From an uncultured Lachnospiraceae bacterium (GTDB taxonomy: Bacteria > Bacillota > Clostridia > Lachnospirales > Lachnospiraceae), in the NCBI GenBank assembly GCA_949076555.1, contig CARUOB010000062.1, positions 2,493-17,331 of the forward strand: 14,839 nt of DNA, given 5' to 3'. The translations under genes were made by a program, and so were the position numbers. Shown piece by piece: positions 7,276 to 14,152 of the stretch (its first letter is position 1; every line of letters begins with the position of its first letter). Under the pieces are notes generated by a model, which made no database searches, was not told the origin of the DNA, and worked only from the letters and a program-made list of their open reading frames with translations.

Positions 7276-9648
7276 ATGGAATTATTAAACAAAGACATAA
7301 CCCTCGGCTTCTACAACGACACAGGCATCGTCAACCTGCCTGTGTCGCAGTACGACGCCGGACGCATTATCTCCATCGGCTTTACAAACGACGGCAAAAG
7401 ATTTGAGATACCCGAAAACACTTCCGTCTTTTTGAAAGCCATAAAGCCCGACGGCAAGCAAGTCAACACCGACGAATGGTGCAGCGTACACGATAACAAG
7501 GTCGTTATCGAAGTGGCCAAACAGCTCTCCGCCGCTCCCGGAATCGTGGAATGCGAGCTGGCTTTATGTGACGAGACGGGAAAACAGTATACCTCAAACC
7601 GCTTCAACATTGTGGTCAGCAAGTCCGTACACAATGACGAAAACCTGATATCCACCGACACCTACAAAAATATTCTCGATCTCCTTCTGGAGCTGAATGG
7701 CCTGAAAAAGGATCTGGTATTCAAAAAGGAAAAAGACCAGCCGGGCGGTGTACCTTCCCTGGATGATCAGGCCAAAATCCCGCGGCATGAACTGTACGAC
7801 GCCGACTTAAACAGCAAAGGTGCCGTAAAGCTCGTTGACTCTGTTCAGAGCGATTCCACTGCGGACGCCGCCACCCCTAACGCCGTAAAGACCGTGAACG
7901 ATACGCTGGCCGCACATATGACTGACACCGGAAACCCGCACCATTTGACGAAAGAACAGTTAGGGCTTGCCTATGTCGACAATACATCCGACGCCGACAA
8001 ACCTGTATCCAACGCCCAAAAGGCAATCAACGATCTGATCGGCGCAGAGCGTGACAATGTGACCCAGAGTACCAACATAGACTACACCTATCCCGATTTG
8101 GAACAGGACAAATGCCTCAACGCCGTCGGCATAGGCACACTCGTACAGGCAGTCCGTGATCTGTCAAAGAAACTCTCGGAAGCCGTCCTGAATGTGAAAC
8201 GAAGCATCCCTACCATCAAGAAAAACAATACCGTCCTGATTCCCGACGCGGCAAACGCCGTGAATATCACAGTCCCCACAAAAGTGAGTGAGCTGCAAAA
8301 TGACAGCCATTTCGTGTCAACCGACACCAACACATGGAAAGCCAACACGAAGGACTCCGAAGGGTATATCCCTGCCGGAAAAGGCCACGCCAATCAGGTT
8401 TGGCGAACCGATGCGGACGGAAACCCCGGATGGCGGGAAAACAGCGTCGGCGCCGCACTCGGCTTCACTCCCGTACAGCAGGGAGGAGGCGCCGGACAAG
8501 GCGCAAACAAAGTGAAAATCGGATGGTCGACAACCGGAACGGGACTGAAAACCACCGTCGATTCCACTGACCTTGGAAAAGTTTATACCCAAAACAACTG
8601 CGATATTGTAATCCCCGTAAACAGAGGCGGCACCGGAGCCACCACCGCCGCAAACGCCTGTGCCAATATCGGTGCGGTGAAAAAGGCGGGAGATACCATG
8701 ACAGGGGCGTTAAATTCCTCAAAAGCAACATATTCGTATTTGGCAGGAAACCAAGGTCAGGCGATCATCAATTCAACCGCGGCGGCAGGCGCCTACACGA
8801 TGCTGGACAAGCTCAACTCCACAAACGGATATTTTACTGACGGTGTATATAACGGAAACCGGGAGCTTCACTATACGCCGAAGACAACCGTTAATGCCGG
8901 GACGAACGCAGTAGCAAAAACGGCGGTACTGCTCGATGAAGCCGGTAACACAAGGTTTCCGGGAACTATTACCGCACCGCTATTTTCCGGTAAGGCTACA
9001 TCTGCTGAAAAGCTTGCAACAGCCCGAAGCATCAACGGACTCCTTTTCGACGGTACGTCAGATCGGGCAAATTACGGGGAAGGTATCGTCAATAATTCTG
9101 TCATTACAGTAAGCTGCCCCGGTTTCAAACTTGTCAACGGCGCGGTAATACGGGTGCTGTTCAAAACCAGCCATATTATTTCCAGCACAAGTAAACTAAA
9201 CGTCAATAATACAGGCGAAGTTGCGATACGGCCCGTAGGTAAGAAACTGCATGCGGCTGAAGTATATACCTTTGTATATGATGCAGGCAATAAGACATTC
9301 CGGTGTAATGGCGGCGGCGCCTTATATTTACAGACGAATGTTTATATGGATGCCTGGGATGTAGCCGGGGCTCAGTGGGTAACTCTTGATTCGCGCAGCA
9401 ATTATTTGGTCGTTGGATCAGGCTGCTCATCAAATAGTACCACATGTGGCACAGACGACTATTTCAAAGTCTCTATGCTAACGAATAAAGAATACAAAGA
9501 TATCAGTAGAATATGGCAGGAAATTACTCTTGGCTCTTCTGGCAGCACCGCCAGATTTTCCATAGCAAAAGTGAAGGACGAGAGCGGCGTTACTTTTAAA
9601 GTACCAAAGGGAAGCTACGCAGCGGCGCGGCTTTATCGAATAGATTAA
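7276..9648 (+). CDS. Baseplate/tail fibre protein with BppU-type N-terminal domain
   Basis: This 790-residue protein begins with a BppU N-terminal domain (about residues 1-125), the beta-sandwich that anchors receptor-binding arms to the baseplate of lactococcal-type siphophages. Characteristic pieces are DITLGFYNDTG near the start, an ISIGFTNDGK strand, and the NRFNIVVSKS end of the domain. The rest resembles modular tail fibres. It has a GAVKLVDSVQS...AATPNAVK segment, a GNPHHLTKEQLGLAYVDNTSD segment (about 215-245), a GGTGATTAANACANIGAVKKAG segment (about 455-475), and a C-terminal beta-rich part with a LNVNNTGEVAI motif. The gene thus fuses an anchor to a fibre and probably contributes to host recognition together with the S74 protein upstream. 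AAGGAGG at 7263-7269, six bases before ATG, fixes the start. The gap to the previous gene is 39 bases. No variable-region template repeat or C-type-lectin C-terminus suggesting a diversity-generating retroelement was seen. Confidence 0.84.
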   Translation: MELLNKDITLGFYNDTGIVNLPVSQYDAGRIISIGFTNDGKRFEIPENTSVFLKAIKPDGKQVNTDEWCSVHDNKVVIEVAKQLSAAPGIVECELALCDETGKQYTSNRFNIVVSKSVHNDENLISTDTYKNILDLLLELNGLKKDLVFKKEKDQPGGVPSLDDQAKIPRHELYDADLNSKGAVKLVDSVQSDSTADAATPNAVKTVNDTLAAHMTDTGNPHHLTKEQLGLAYVDNTSDADKPVSNAQKAINDLIGAERDNVTQSTNIDYTYPDLEQDKCLNAVGIGTLVQAVRDLSKKLSEAVLNVKRSIPTIKKNNTVLIPDAANAVNITVPTKVSELQNDSHFVSTDTNTWKANTKDSEGYIPAGKGHANQVWRTDADGNPGWRENSVGAALGFTPVQQGGGAGQGANKVKIGWSTTGTGLKTTVDSTDLGKVYTQNNCDIVIPVNRGGTGATTAANACANIGAVKKAGDTMTGALNSSKATYSYLAGNQGQAIINSTAAAGAYTMLDKLNSTNGYFTDGVYNGNRELHYTPKTTVNAGTNAVAKTAVLLDEAGNTRFPGTITAPLFSGKATSAEKLATARSINGLLFDGTSDRANYGEGIVNNSVITVSCPGFKLVNGAVIRVLFKTSHIISSTSKLNVNNTGEVAIRPVGKKLHAAEVYTFVYDAGNKTFRCNGGGALYLQTNVYMDAWDVAGAQWVTLDSRSNYLVVGSGCSSNSTTCGTDDYFKVSMLTNKEYKDISRIWQEITLGSSGSTARFSIAKVKDESGVTFKVPKGSYAAARLYRID

Positions 9649-9668
9649 CTATCAAATAAGGAGGCATT

Positions 9669-10037
9669 ATGGAAAAAGTAAAATACAAAATAAAATTTCA
9701 AAATGAAGAAATGTATAGAGATTTACGCGGATACATGGTCTCAACCGATATAGTCGGTCTTTCCTATCCGGACGCAAAAGAAAATTTGAGTGGATTCCTT
9801 ATTTACGATTCAGATGGACAGATAGCCGCTGACTGCTCGGATTACATATTCAGATGGGATGTCCTTGAGGATAACCCGGACAGGATATATTATACAAATT
9901 CAGCAGACAACGTGCAGACAAAAAAGTTTGGCACAGAGAACCAGATTGAAGAGGTGGATCCCCTAACCAACGAGGAACTGACCGAAGCAATAGCCGACCT
10001 CATATGCGAGGTCAGCATGATGCAGCTCAATATTTAG
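9669..10037 (+). CDS. Small acidic protein of the phage baseplate region, function unknown
   Basis: I do not recognise a named family for this 122-residue protein. It is acidic and has no signal peptide or membrane segment. The N-terminal half looks beta-rich (VKYKIKFQNEEMYRD, then a GFLIYDSDGQIAADCSDY strand pair). After a linker the C-terminus is an amphipathic helix (NEELTEAIADLICEVSMMQL). AAGGAGG at 9658-9664 lies four bases before ATG. The gene is 20 bases after the BppU-type gene and 23 bases before the XkdX-like gene, so it is part of the late operon. Position suggests an accessory baseplate or fibre-associated protein, possibly a fibre chaperone, but this is only inferred. Its A+T content is higher than that of the Dit gene and resembles the fibre C-terminus just upstream. 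Confidence 0.7.
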   Translation: MEKVKYKIKFQNEEMYRDLRGYMVSTDIVGLSYPDAKENLSGFLIYDSDGQIAADCSDYIFRWDVLEDNPDRIYYTNSADNVQTKKFGTENQIEEVDPLTNEELTEAIADLICEVSMMQLNI

Positions 10038-10060
10038 CACAACAGAAAGGAGGCACTCAC

Positions 10061-10213
10061 ATGGCATACAGAATCTTAAAAAGTCTGATCTCAAACAGCG
10101 CAAAATCCGGCACGGAACTCACCGAAATGGCCGATGTCTATTACGGCGCGGGCAGACTGACGACCGAAGAATACTGCGATATCCTTGAACGGATCAATAC
10201 TATGGCAGACTAA
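10061..10213 (+). CDS. XkdX-like small phage protein
   Basis: This 50-residue protein starts MAYRILKSLI and contains VYYGAGRLTTEEYCDIL. It resembles the XkdX family of very small proteins, which carry a short helix followed by a G-(R/W)-(L/I)-T-x-E-x-Y motif. XkdX genes lie right after fibre genes and before holin and lysin genes in Firmicutes phages and in PBSX; their exact role is unknown. The longer frame from 10004 is not the gene: AAAGGAGG at 10046-10053 is correctly spaced for ATG 10061, and the longer version would overlap the upstream gene without a ribosome binding site. It is the last + strand gene of the phage block. Confidence 0.72.
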   Translation: MAYRILKSLISNSAKSGTELTEMADVYYGAGRLTTEEYCDILERINTMAD

Positions 10214-10220
10214 TTCTCCG

Positions 10221-10261
10221 AAAAAGGAAGGATGCAGGTATTCATCACAATGCCTGCATCC
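10221..10261 (-). terminator. Rho-independent terminator for the Rpn gene, facing the phage operon
   Basis: GGATGCAGG at 10230-10238 pairs with CCTGCATCC at 10253-10261, a perfect nine-pair stem with a 14-base loop. Read on the - strand the stem is followed by TTCCTTTTT, a good U-tract, 40 bases past the Rpn stop codon. On the + strand the downstream sequence is CCCTAAAA, so termination of the phage operon here would be weaker and is uncertain. Confidence 0.7.
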
Positions 10262-10301
10262 CCTAAAACGGTGTCCATTTGATTTAAATTGATATGATTG
10301 A

Positions 10302-10496
10302 TTACGCTAACTGCATAGCCTCAATTTCAAGTTCCTTTAATTCGTCTAATGATAATGCGGGAACACATAAAGCAATTTCATCAAGTGATAGCTTTCCCAT
10401 TTTTATCATTCTTTCCGCTGTTTCTCTCGCTTCATCGTGCCTTTCACTTCTGATAAATGACTTCATAATTTGTTCTTCATCAAATAAACTCATCAT
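10302..10496 (-). CDS. Possible internal translation product: 64-residue C-terminal Rpn fragment (RpnS-like)
   Basis: Within the Rpn gene and in the same frame, AAAAGGAGGTT (10506-10516) lies 11 bases (measured from GGAGG) before two consecutive ATG codons (10496-10494 and 10493-10491). An ATT codon sits eight bases from it. Translation from the first ATG would give a 64-residue, helix-rich, charged protein equal to the C-terminus of Rpn (MMSLFDEEQIM... to the end). E. coli rpn genes are known to encode such an intragenic C-terminal product that inhibits the full-length nuclease. I saw no clear internal promoter, so the product would come from the full-length mRNA. The codons that form the Shine-Dalgarno encode EKEV, and that protein sequence may be conserved for its own sake, so this stays a hypothesis. 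Confidence 0.35.
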   Translation of the reverse strand: MMSLFDEEQIMKSFIRSERHDEARETAERMIKMGKLSLDEIALCVPALSLDELKELEIEAMQLA

Positions 10497-11162
10497 AATC
10501 GTCACAACCTCCTTTTCTCTCTGCGCTAAATATTCCCTTAAAACATTCCTGTCCTTGCATATGCGAATTGTTTCCGTAACTGCCTTTTGTGTCATTCCAT
10601 ACTGTTTTGTCTGCTCGTTAAAAACTTTGCAGAAAATGATGTACTGATTGATAATGTCATCTGTATCTCTTTCATAGATAACCTTTGCCTTTACCTCAAT
10701 ATCTATATCCTCGCCCTCAAAAAATTCTTTAGACAAAGATATTTTATCAGGTTTTTGTCCTTCGTTTCCCGTAAAAATCACATAAAGTTCAGGTTTCGGC
10801 ACTTTTACTTTCTTGCTTTTATAATAGTCTTGGCAGGTATGTTGAAAGTATTCGTGATAGCTTTGCGCCAGATACAGCAAAACCCTTACTAAAATATTCA
10901 CTGTCCATGTAGATTGTGCTTCCACAAGTATCATCAGTTTATTATTAGCAATAAAGCCTAAATCATTATATAGATTATCTGTCAATACATTCGTAATCGT
11001 CACATCTGTCAGGGAATCCTCTGTTGCTGACTCATCCTCTGGGTGGAGCGTTTTATACAGCTTTAGCAGATAACTCTTGTTTTGAAAAAGATCAAGGAAT
11101 ACACTGTTTTTCGCGGTACGCTTCGCCATGACTTTCTCTATCTGTATTGTATCGTTCTGCAC
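10302..11162 (-). CDS. Rpn-family PD-(D/E)XK nuclease
   Basis: This is a 286-residue Rpn-family (recombination-promoting nuclease / 'PD-(D/E)XK nuclease family transposase') protein. Known members are DNA endonucleases, and some in E. coli act in phage defence. The nuclease core runs from about residue 10 to 200. Visible candidates for the active site are D67 in YNDLGF and E81/Q83 in ILVEAQSTW, the D-(x)n-ExQ form of this family. The conserved EYFQ...YKSKKVKVPKPELYVIFTG and SLSKEFF segments follow. The C-terminal part (about 200-286) is helical and charged. I choose GTG at 11160-11162: GAGGTG lies five bases upstream, and the promoter -10 box overlaps the most distal possible start (TTG 11228), which excludes that start. 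ATG 11129 is a second possibility. No terminal inverted repeats or target duplications are seen, so it is not itself an insertion sequence. It lies convergent to the phage operon at the prophage/host boundary and may be cargo of either. Confidence 0.83.
   Translation of the reverse strand: MQNDTIQIEKVMAKRTAKNSVFLDLFQNKSYLLKLYKTLHPEDESATEDSLTDVTITNVLTDNLYNDLGFIANNKLMILVEAQSTWTVNILVRVLLYLAQSYHEYFQHTCQDYYKSKKVKVPKPELYVIFTGNEGQKPDKISLSKEFFEGEDIDIEVKAKVIYERDTDDIINQYIIFCKVFNEQTKQYGMTQKAVTETIRICKDRNVLREYLAQREKEVVTIMMSLFDEEQIMKSFIRSERHDEARETAERMIKMGKLSLDEIALCVPALSLDELKELEIEAMQLA
10506..10516 (-). promoter_or_regulatory. Strong internal Shine-Dalgarno inside the Rpn gene
   Basis: On the - strand the bases read AAAAGGAGGTT, nearly the full complement of the 16S rRNA 3' end. 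It is at least as strong as the sites used by the phage genes and much better than a chance coding-region site. It precedes the in-frame ATG at 10496. Confidence 0.55.
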
Positions 11163-11227
11163 TTTAACACCTCGATTTCTAAAATCTGTACCGCAAGATA
11201 CGATATATCCTGCTCTGCTATATTTCA

Positions 11228-11256
11228 ATTATACAAAAAAGCACCTGTCTTTACAA
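11228..11256 (-). promoter_or_regulatory. Sigma-A-type promoter of the Rpn gene
   Basis: On the - strand TTGTAA (11251-11256) and TATAAT (11228-11233) are separated by exactly 17 bases, with a T6 run in the spacer. The predicted start of transcription is near 11221, giving a leader of about 60 bases before the GTG start at 11162. This vegetative-type promoter suggests constant expression independent of the phage late operon. Confidence 0.65.
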
Positions 11257-11271
11257 TAAAATTCACATATA

Positions 11272-11311
11272 GAAATAAACAGGGACAGAAGAATGCTGCA
11301 TCTTCTATCCC
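11272..11311 (-). terminator. Probable terminator of the response regulator gene
   Basis: GGGA-C-AGAAGA (11282-11292) pairs with TCTTCT-A-TCCC (11301-11311), ten pairs with one mismatch and an eight-base loop. On the - strand it is followed by TGTTTATTTCT, a moderate U-tract. It lies 11 bases past the response regulator stop and upstream of the Rpn promoter, so it separates the two transcription units. Confidence 0.55.
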
Positions 11312-11321
11312 CGCCATTTCC

Positions 11322-13316
11322 TCACCCAAACTTCGCAATATCGTAAGTCAGCGTGATATCTTTCTCTCCGTAGAGTTTAAAATAATTCTGCACGATACGA
11401 TCTGTCACCACACGCACATTCTCCCGCTCCGTGCCTAAAAGGATCACCAAAAATTGGGAGCTGCTGTATCTCGCGCCCACGTCCACGCCGCGCAGGGATT
11501 TGCAGATCGCCTGCTCCATACACTGCATGGCGGTTTCCATACGCTCCAGCTTGACTTCGCTGCCATTTGAGGAGAACAGGGTAAAGAGCAAAAGCTGCGT
11601 CTCCTTCTTGCTGCGCGCCGACATATGTTTCACAAAATCATACACATGGTTGAACTCGTCGTAATCCACCTGGAACGCTCCCTGGTATGTCTCCCGGTTC
11701 TTGATTGCGTCCATAATCTTATCCAGATCACTCTGGGACTGTTCAGGCGTCCGCAGAATGCCGGATCTCTGGAAGAATCCGTAATGGTTCCCTCTGCTCT
11801 GTTTCACGAGATAGAGCGCCTTGTCAGCTCTCCTGTAAAGCTCCTCAAACTCTCTTCCGTCTGTGCCGGAAATGCTGATGCCCACGGAAAGTTCCGCGTC
11901 CTTCAGCACCTCGGTCTCCTCCTGTTTTTGGCGGAAAGCTTCCAGAAGTCCTTCCACCTTCCGCGTGACAACTTCCTCGTCCGTCACGCCCGGCAGATAA
12001 TACAGGAACTCATCCCCGCCGGTCCGGCAGGCAATCTCGTTCTCACATACTCCCCTCAGCACATCAGCCACCGTCTTTAAAGCGTAATCCCCCATCAGAT
12101 GACCGTGCACATCATTAATCTGGCGGAAGTGATCCAGATCAATCAGCATTAAAGCGCCACCCTCTGCGCGCAGGCTTAAGGAGATGTCATGTTCTCCCTT
12201 CTGTCTGCTGAGCAGCCCGGTCAGATAATCGACGGGTGACTCCAATATATCCTCATTGCCCATGGTGATGCCCACGATCTTTCCGCTGTCGAAAATCGGC
12301 GTCGCCAAATCTTCCTCAGGCATCCACATTTTTTCCAGAGCGCCCTCTCTGATTAAATTCACAAAAATATCTACCAGCTCGGGATCCCACTGGCTTCCCT
12401 TCCCTTTCTCCAGTTCCTGCATGACCACATCGTCGTTCAGCCGCCTGCGGTACACGCGGTTGCTGGTCATGGCGTCGTAGGAATCCACCAGCCCGATCAC
12501 CCTCGCCACCAGAGGAATGCTTTCTCCCTTTAATCCTTCCGGATATCCCTTTCCGTCATAGCGCTCATGGTGATACTTCGCGCCCACATTGACATTGGGA
12601 AACATCTTAAAGTCGTTTAAAATCTCAGCGCCCACAAGGGTATGCCCCTTGATCAGGCGGAACTCCAAATCAGTCAGTTTAAAGGGTTTGTTGAGCACGG
12701 CATCGGGCACACCAATCTTACCCACATCATGCAGCATCGCCACATAATAAATGTTCTGAATCTCCTCCTCAGACCAGCCCAGACGCTGTGCAAGGAGCTC
12801 AGAGTACGCTGCCACCCGCATGGAGTGTCCTTTTGTATAGTCATCCTTCGCATCCACCGTATTGGCAACCGTCATAATCGCCTGAATCGTGATGCGCTCC
12901 ATCTCCTTCGTCTTCTCATCCAGTCTGCGCTGCAGATCCTTTCGGTAGCCGTCAAGTTCGATCGTGCTTCTGATCCGGCTTAGCATGATATTCGGCTCAA
13001 AAGGCTTGGAAATATAATCATTTGCGCCCACGCGAAAGCACTCGATCTCTGTCTCCGCACTGCGGTCGGCCGTCAGAAAGATAACGGGAATCTTATTCCA
13101 GTGTGAGTCTCTTTGCAGCTTCGCCATAACCTCGAAGCCGTCCAATTCCGGCATTTTAATATCCAAAAGAATCAGATCCGGGGTGTGCCGCTCCAGATAC
13201 TTAAAGGCCTGCTTTCCCGAATTTACGGCCACCGCCTTGTACTCCCCCTCAAGAAGCTTCTGCGCCGTCGACAGCGTCAGTCTGTCATCATCGACAATCA
13301 AGATTATTTTTTTCAT
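11322..13316 (-). CDS. Response regulator with HD-GYP and GGDEF domains (cyclic-di-GMP turnover)
   Basis: This 664-residue soluble signalling protein has four parts. Residues 1-120 are a receiver with acidic D9/D10, phospho-acceptor D52, T82 and K104 all present. A coiled linker (122-145) leads to an HD-GYP domain (about 146-325) with the HD pair H196/D197 and an intact HHERYDGKGYP at 249-259; this family hydrolyses cyclic-di-GMP. Residues 363-520 are a GGDEF domain (DYLTGLLSR start, DLDHF, GGDEF at 433-437); intact GGDEF domains make cyclic-di-GMP. The inhibitory RxxD site is absent (CENE in its place). Residues about 540-664 look like a second, degenerate GGDEF-type domain with SSSQF (618-622) where GGDEF would be. 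A phosphorylated receiver would choose between or tune the opposing activities. No histidine kinase gene is adjacent. The start ATG 13316 is chosen because MKKIILIVDDD is the canonical receiver N-terminus; its own Shine-Dalgarno (GGGGGA) is poor and very close. Confidence 0.93.
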   Translation of the reverse strand: MKKIILIVDDDRLTLSTAQKLLEGEYKAVAVNSGKQAFKYLERHTPDLILLDIKMPELDGFEVMAKLQRDSHWNKIPVIFLTADRSAETEIECFRVGANDYISKPFEPNIMLSRIRSTIELDGYRKDLQRRLDEKTKEMERITIQAIMTVANTVDAKDDYTKGHSMRVAAYSELLAQRLGWSEEEIQNIYYVAMLHDVGKIGVPDAVLNKPFKLTDLEFRLIKGHTLVGAEILNDFKMFPNVNVGAKYHHERYDGKGYPEGLKGESIPLVARVIGLVDSYDAMTSNRVYRRRLNDDVVMQELEKGKGSQWDPELVDIFVNLIREGALEKMWMPEEDLATPIFDSGKIVGITMGNEDILESPVDYLTGLLSRQKGEHDISLSLRAEGGALMLIDLDHFRQINDVHGHLMGDYALKTVADVLRGVCENEIACRTGGDEFLYYLPGVTDEEVVTRKVEGLLEAFRQKQEETEVLKDAELSVGISISGTDGREFEELYRRADKALYLVKQSRGNHYGFFQRSGILRTPEQSQSDLDKIMDAIKNRETYQGAFQVDYDEFNHVYDFVKHMSARSKKETQLLLFTLFSSNGSEVKLERMETAMQCMEQAICKSLRGVDVGARYSSSQFLVILLGTERENVRVVTDRIVQNYFKLYGEKDITLTYDIAKFG

Positions 13317-13328
13317 TTGTCCCCCATA

Positions 13329-13343
13329 CTATCTATGTAACAT
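13329..13343 (-). other. Four-codon upstream reading frame before the response regulator
   Basis: AAAGGAG at 13348-13354 precedes ATG (13341-13343), which opens a frame of four codons (Met-Leu-His-Arg) ending at TAG (13329-13331). The frame is the same as that of the response regulator, whose ATG lies 12 bases after the TAG. The good ribosome binding site thus belongs to the mini-frame. It could couple translation to the main gene by reinitiation, or it could be the remnant of an older, longer N-terminus cut by an amber codon. The spacing of four bases is short. Confidence 0.4.
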
Positions 13344-13359
13344 GCAACTCCTTTTTTTT

Positions 13360-13388
13360 ATTATACCCGCACCAGAGACAAAAAGCAA
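13360..13388 (-). promoter_or_regulatory. Promoter-like sequence for the response regulator
   Basis: On the - strand TTGCTT (13383-13388) and a perfect TATAAT (13360-13365) have a 17-base spacer. The expected transcript start is near 13353, only about 37 bases before ATG 13316. It would place the mini-frame's Shine-Dalgarno at the extreme 5' end. No clear terminator separates sigE from this gene, so read-through from sigE is also possible. Confidence 0.5.
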
Positions 13389-13400
13389 ACATAACTCGGA

Positions 13401-14141
13401 TCAATTGTCCTTGCTCATCTCCTTTTTCAGACGACGCATGATCTTTTTCTCCAGTCTTGAAATGTAGGACTGGGAAATGCCGAGGAGTTCTGCCACCTCC
13501 TTCTGCGTCAGTTCCTTCCCTTCCGCGTTCCCGATGCCGAAGCGCAGGCGGATGATCGTCTGCTCTCTCTCAGACAATTTGGCGATTGCCCGGATTAATA
13601 GCTTTCTCTCCACCTCGTCCTCCAGGTTCTTGTAAATCACATCCTCCTCCGTGCCCAATATATCCGAGAGCAGAAGCTCATTGCCGTCCCAGTCCACATT
13701 CAAAGGCTCGTCGATGGAAACCTCCATCCGATGCTTATTGTTTCTTCTCAGGTACATCAGTATTTCATTCTCGATACAGCGTGAGGCATAAGTCGCCAGC
13801 TTGATGTTCTTACCCGGATTAAAGGTGTTGATGGACTTGATCAGTCCGATGGTTCCTATGGAGATCAGATCCTCCACACCCACTCCCGTGTTGTCAAACT
13901 TTTTCGCAATGTACACCACCAGTCTTAAGTTATGCTCTATCAGAATCGATTTGGCCTCGTCTTCATATTCCGTTCCCAGATCGCCGATGATCTCATTCTC
14001 CTTCTCGCTCTCGAGAGGCGGCGGAAGCACCTCTGCCCCTCCTATGTAATGAATGTCTCCCTGTCTGGTCATCAGGAATTTCTGATCCCTGTGCACCATC
14101 TTAAACTGAATCTTCCCGGGGATTGCCACTTTTAAAACCAT
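13401..14141 (-). CDS. sigE: Sporulation sigma factor SigE (pro-sigma-E)
   Basis: This 246-residue protein is the RNA polymerase sigma factor that directs early mother-cell gene expression in sporulation. The pro-sequence is about 31 residues, ending before YIGGAEVLPPPL, the conserved processing region cut by SpoIIGA; it is slightly longer than the 27 residues of B. subtilis. Sigma region 2 follows (HNLRLVVYIAKKFDNTG, GVEDLISIGTIGLIKSIN, LATYASRCIENEILMYLRR). Region 4 carries the LTQKEVAELLGISQSYISRLEKK helix-turn-helix that reads the -35 element. All parts look intact. AGGAGG at 14149-14154 overlaps the spoIIGA stop and is seven bases from ATG 14141, so the pair is translationally coupled and probably cotranscribed, as in other endospore formers. 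The expected downstream sigG is not present; a cyclic-di-GMP response regulator follows instead. Confidence 0.97.
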   Translation of the reverse strand: MVLKVAIPGKIQFKMVHRDQKFLMTRQGDIHYIGGAEVLPPPLESEKENEIIGDLGTEYEDEAKSILIEHNLRLVVYIAKKFDNTGVGVEDLISIGTIGLIKSINTFNPGKNIKLATYASRCIENEILMYLRRNNKHRMEVSIDEPLNVDWDGNELLLSDILGTEEDVIYKNLEDEVERKLLIRAIAKLSEREQTIIRLRFGIGNAEGKELTQKEVAELLGISQSYISRLEKKIMRRLKKEMSKDN

Positions 14142-14152
14142 CTTTTTTCCTC

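Noticed and set aside
9100..9648. Variable region of a diversity-generating retroelement in the fibre C-terminus
   Set aside because: No reverse transcriptase, template repeat or lectin-type C-terminal motif is present in the window.
10004..10060. Longer start for the XkdX-like gene
   Set aside because: It would overlap the upstream gene with no ribosome binding site, while AAAGGAGG is correctly placed for ATG 10061.
10275..10300. TTGAT repeats as an attachment site or operator
   Set aside because: Short A+T-rich repeats of this kind arise by chance, and no second copy of a longer core was found in the window.
10302..11228. Calling the Rpn gene a transposase or insertion sequence
   Set aside because: The family name is historical. 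No terminal inverted repeats, target duplications or second frame are visible.
13366..13412. Terminator directly after sigE
   Set aside because: Only a weak AGCAA/TTGCT pairing with a long loop precedes the T-run, so it is not convincing.
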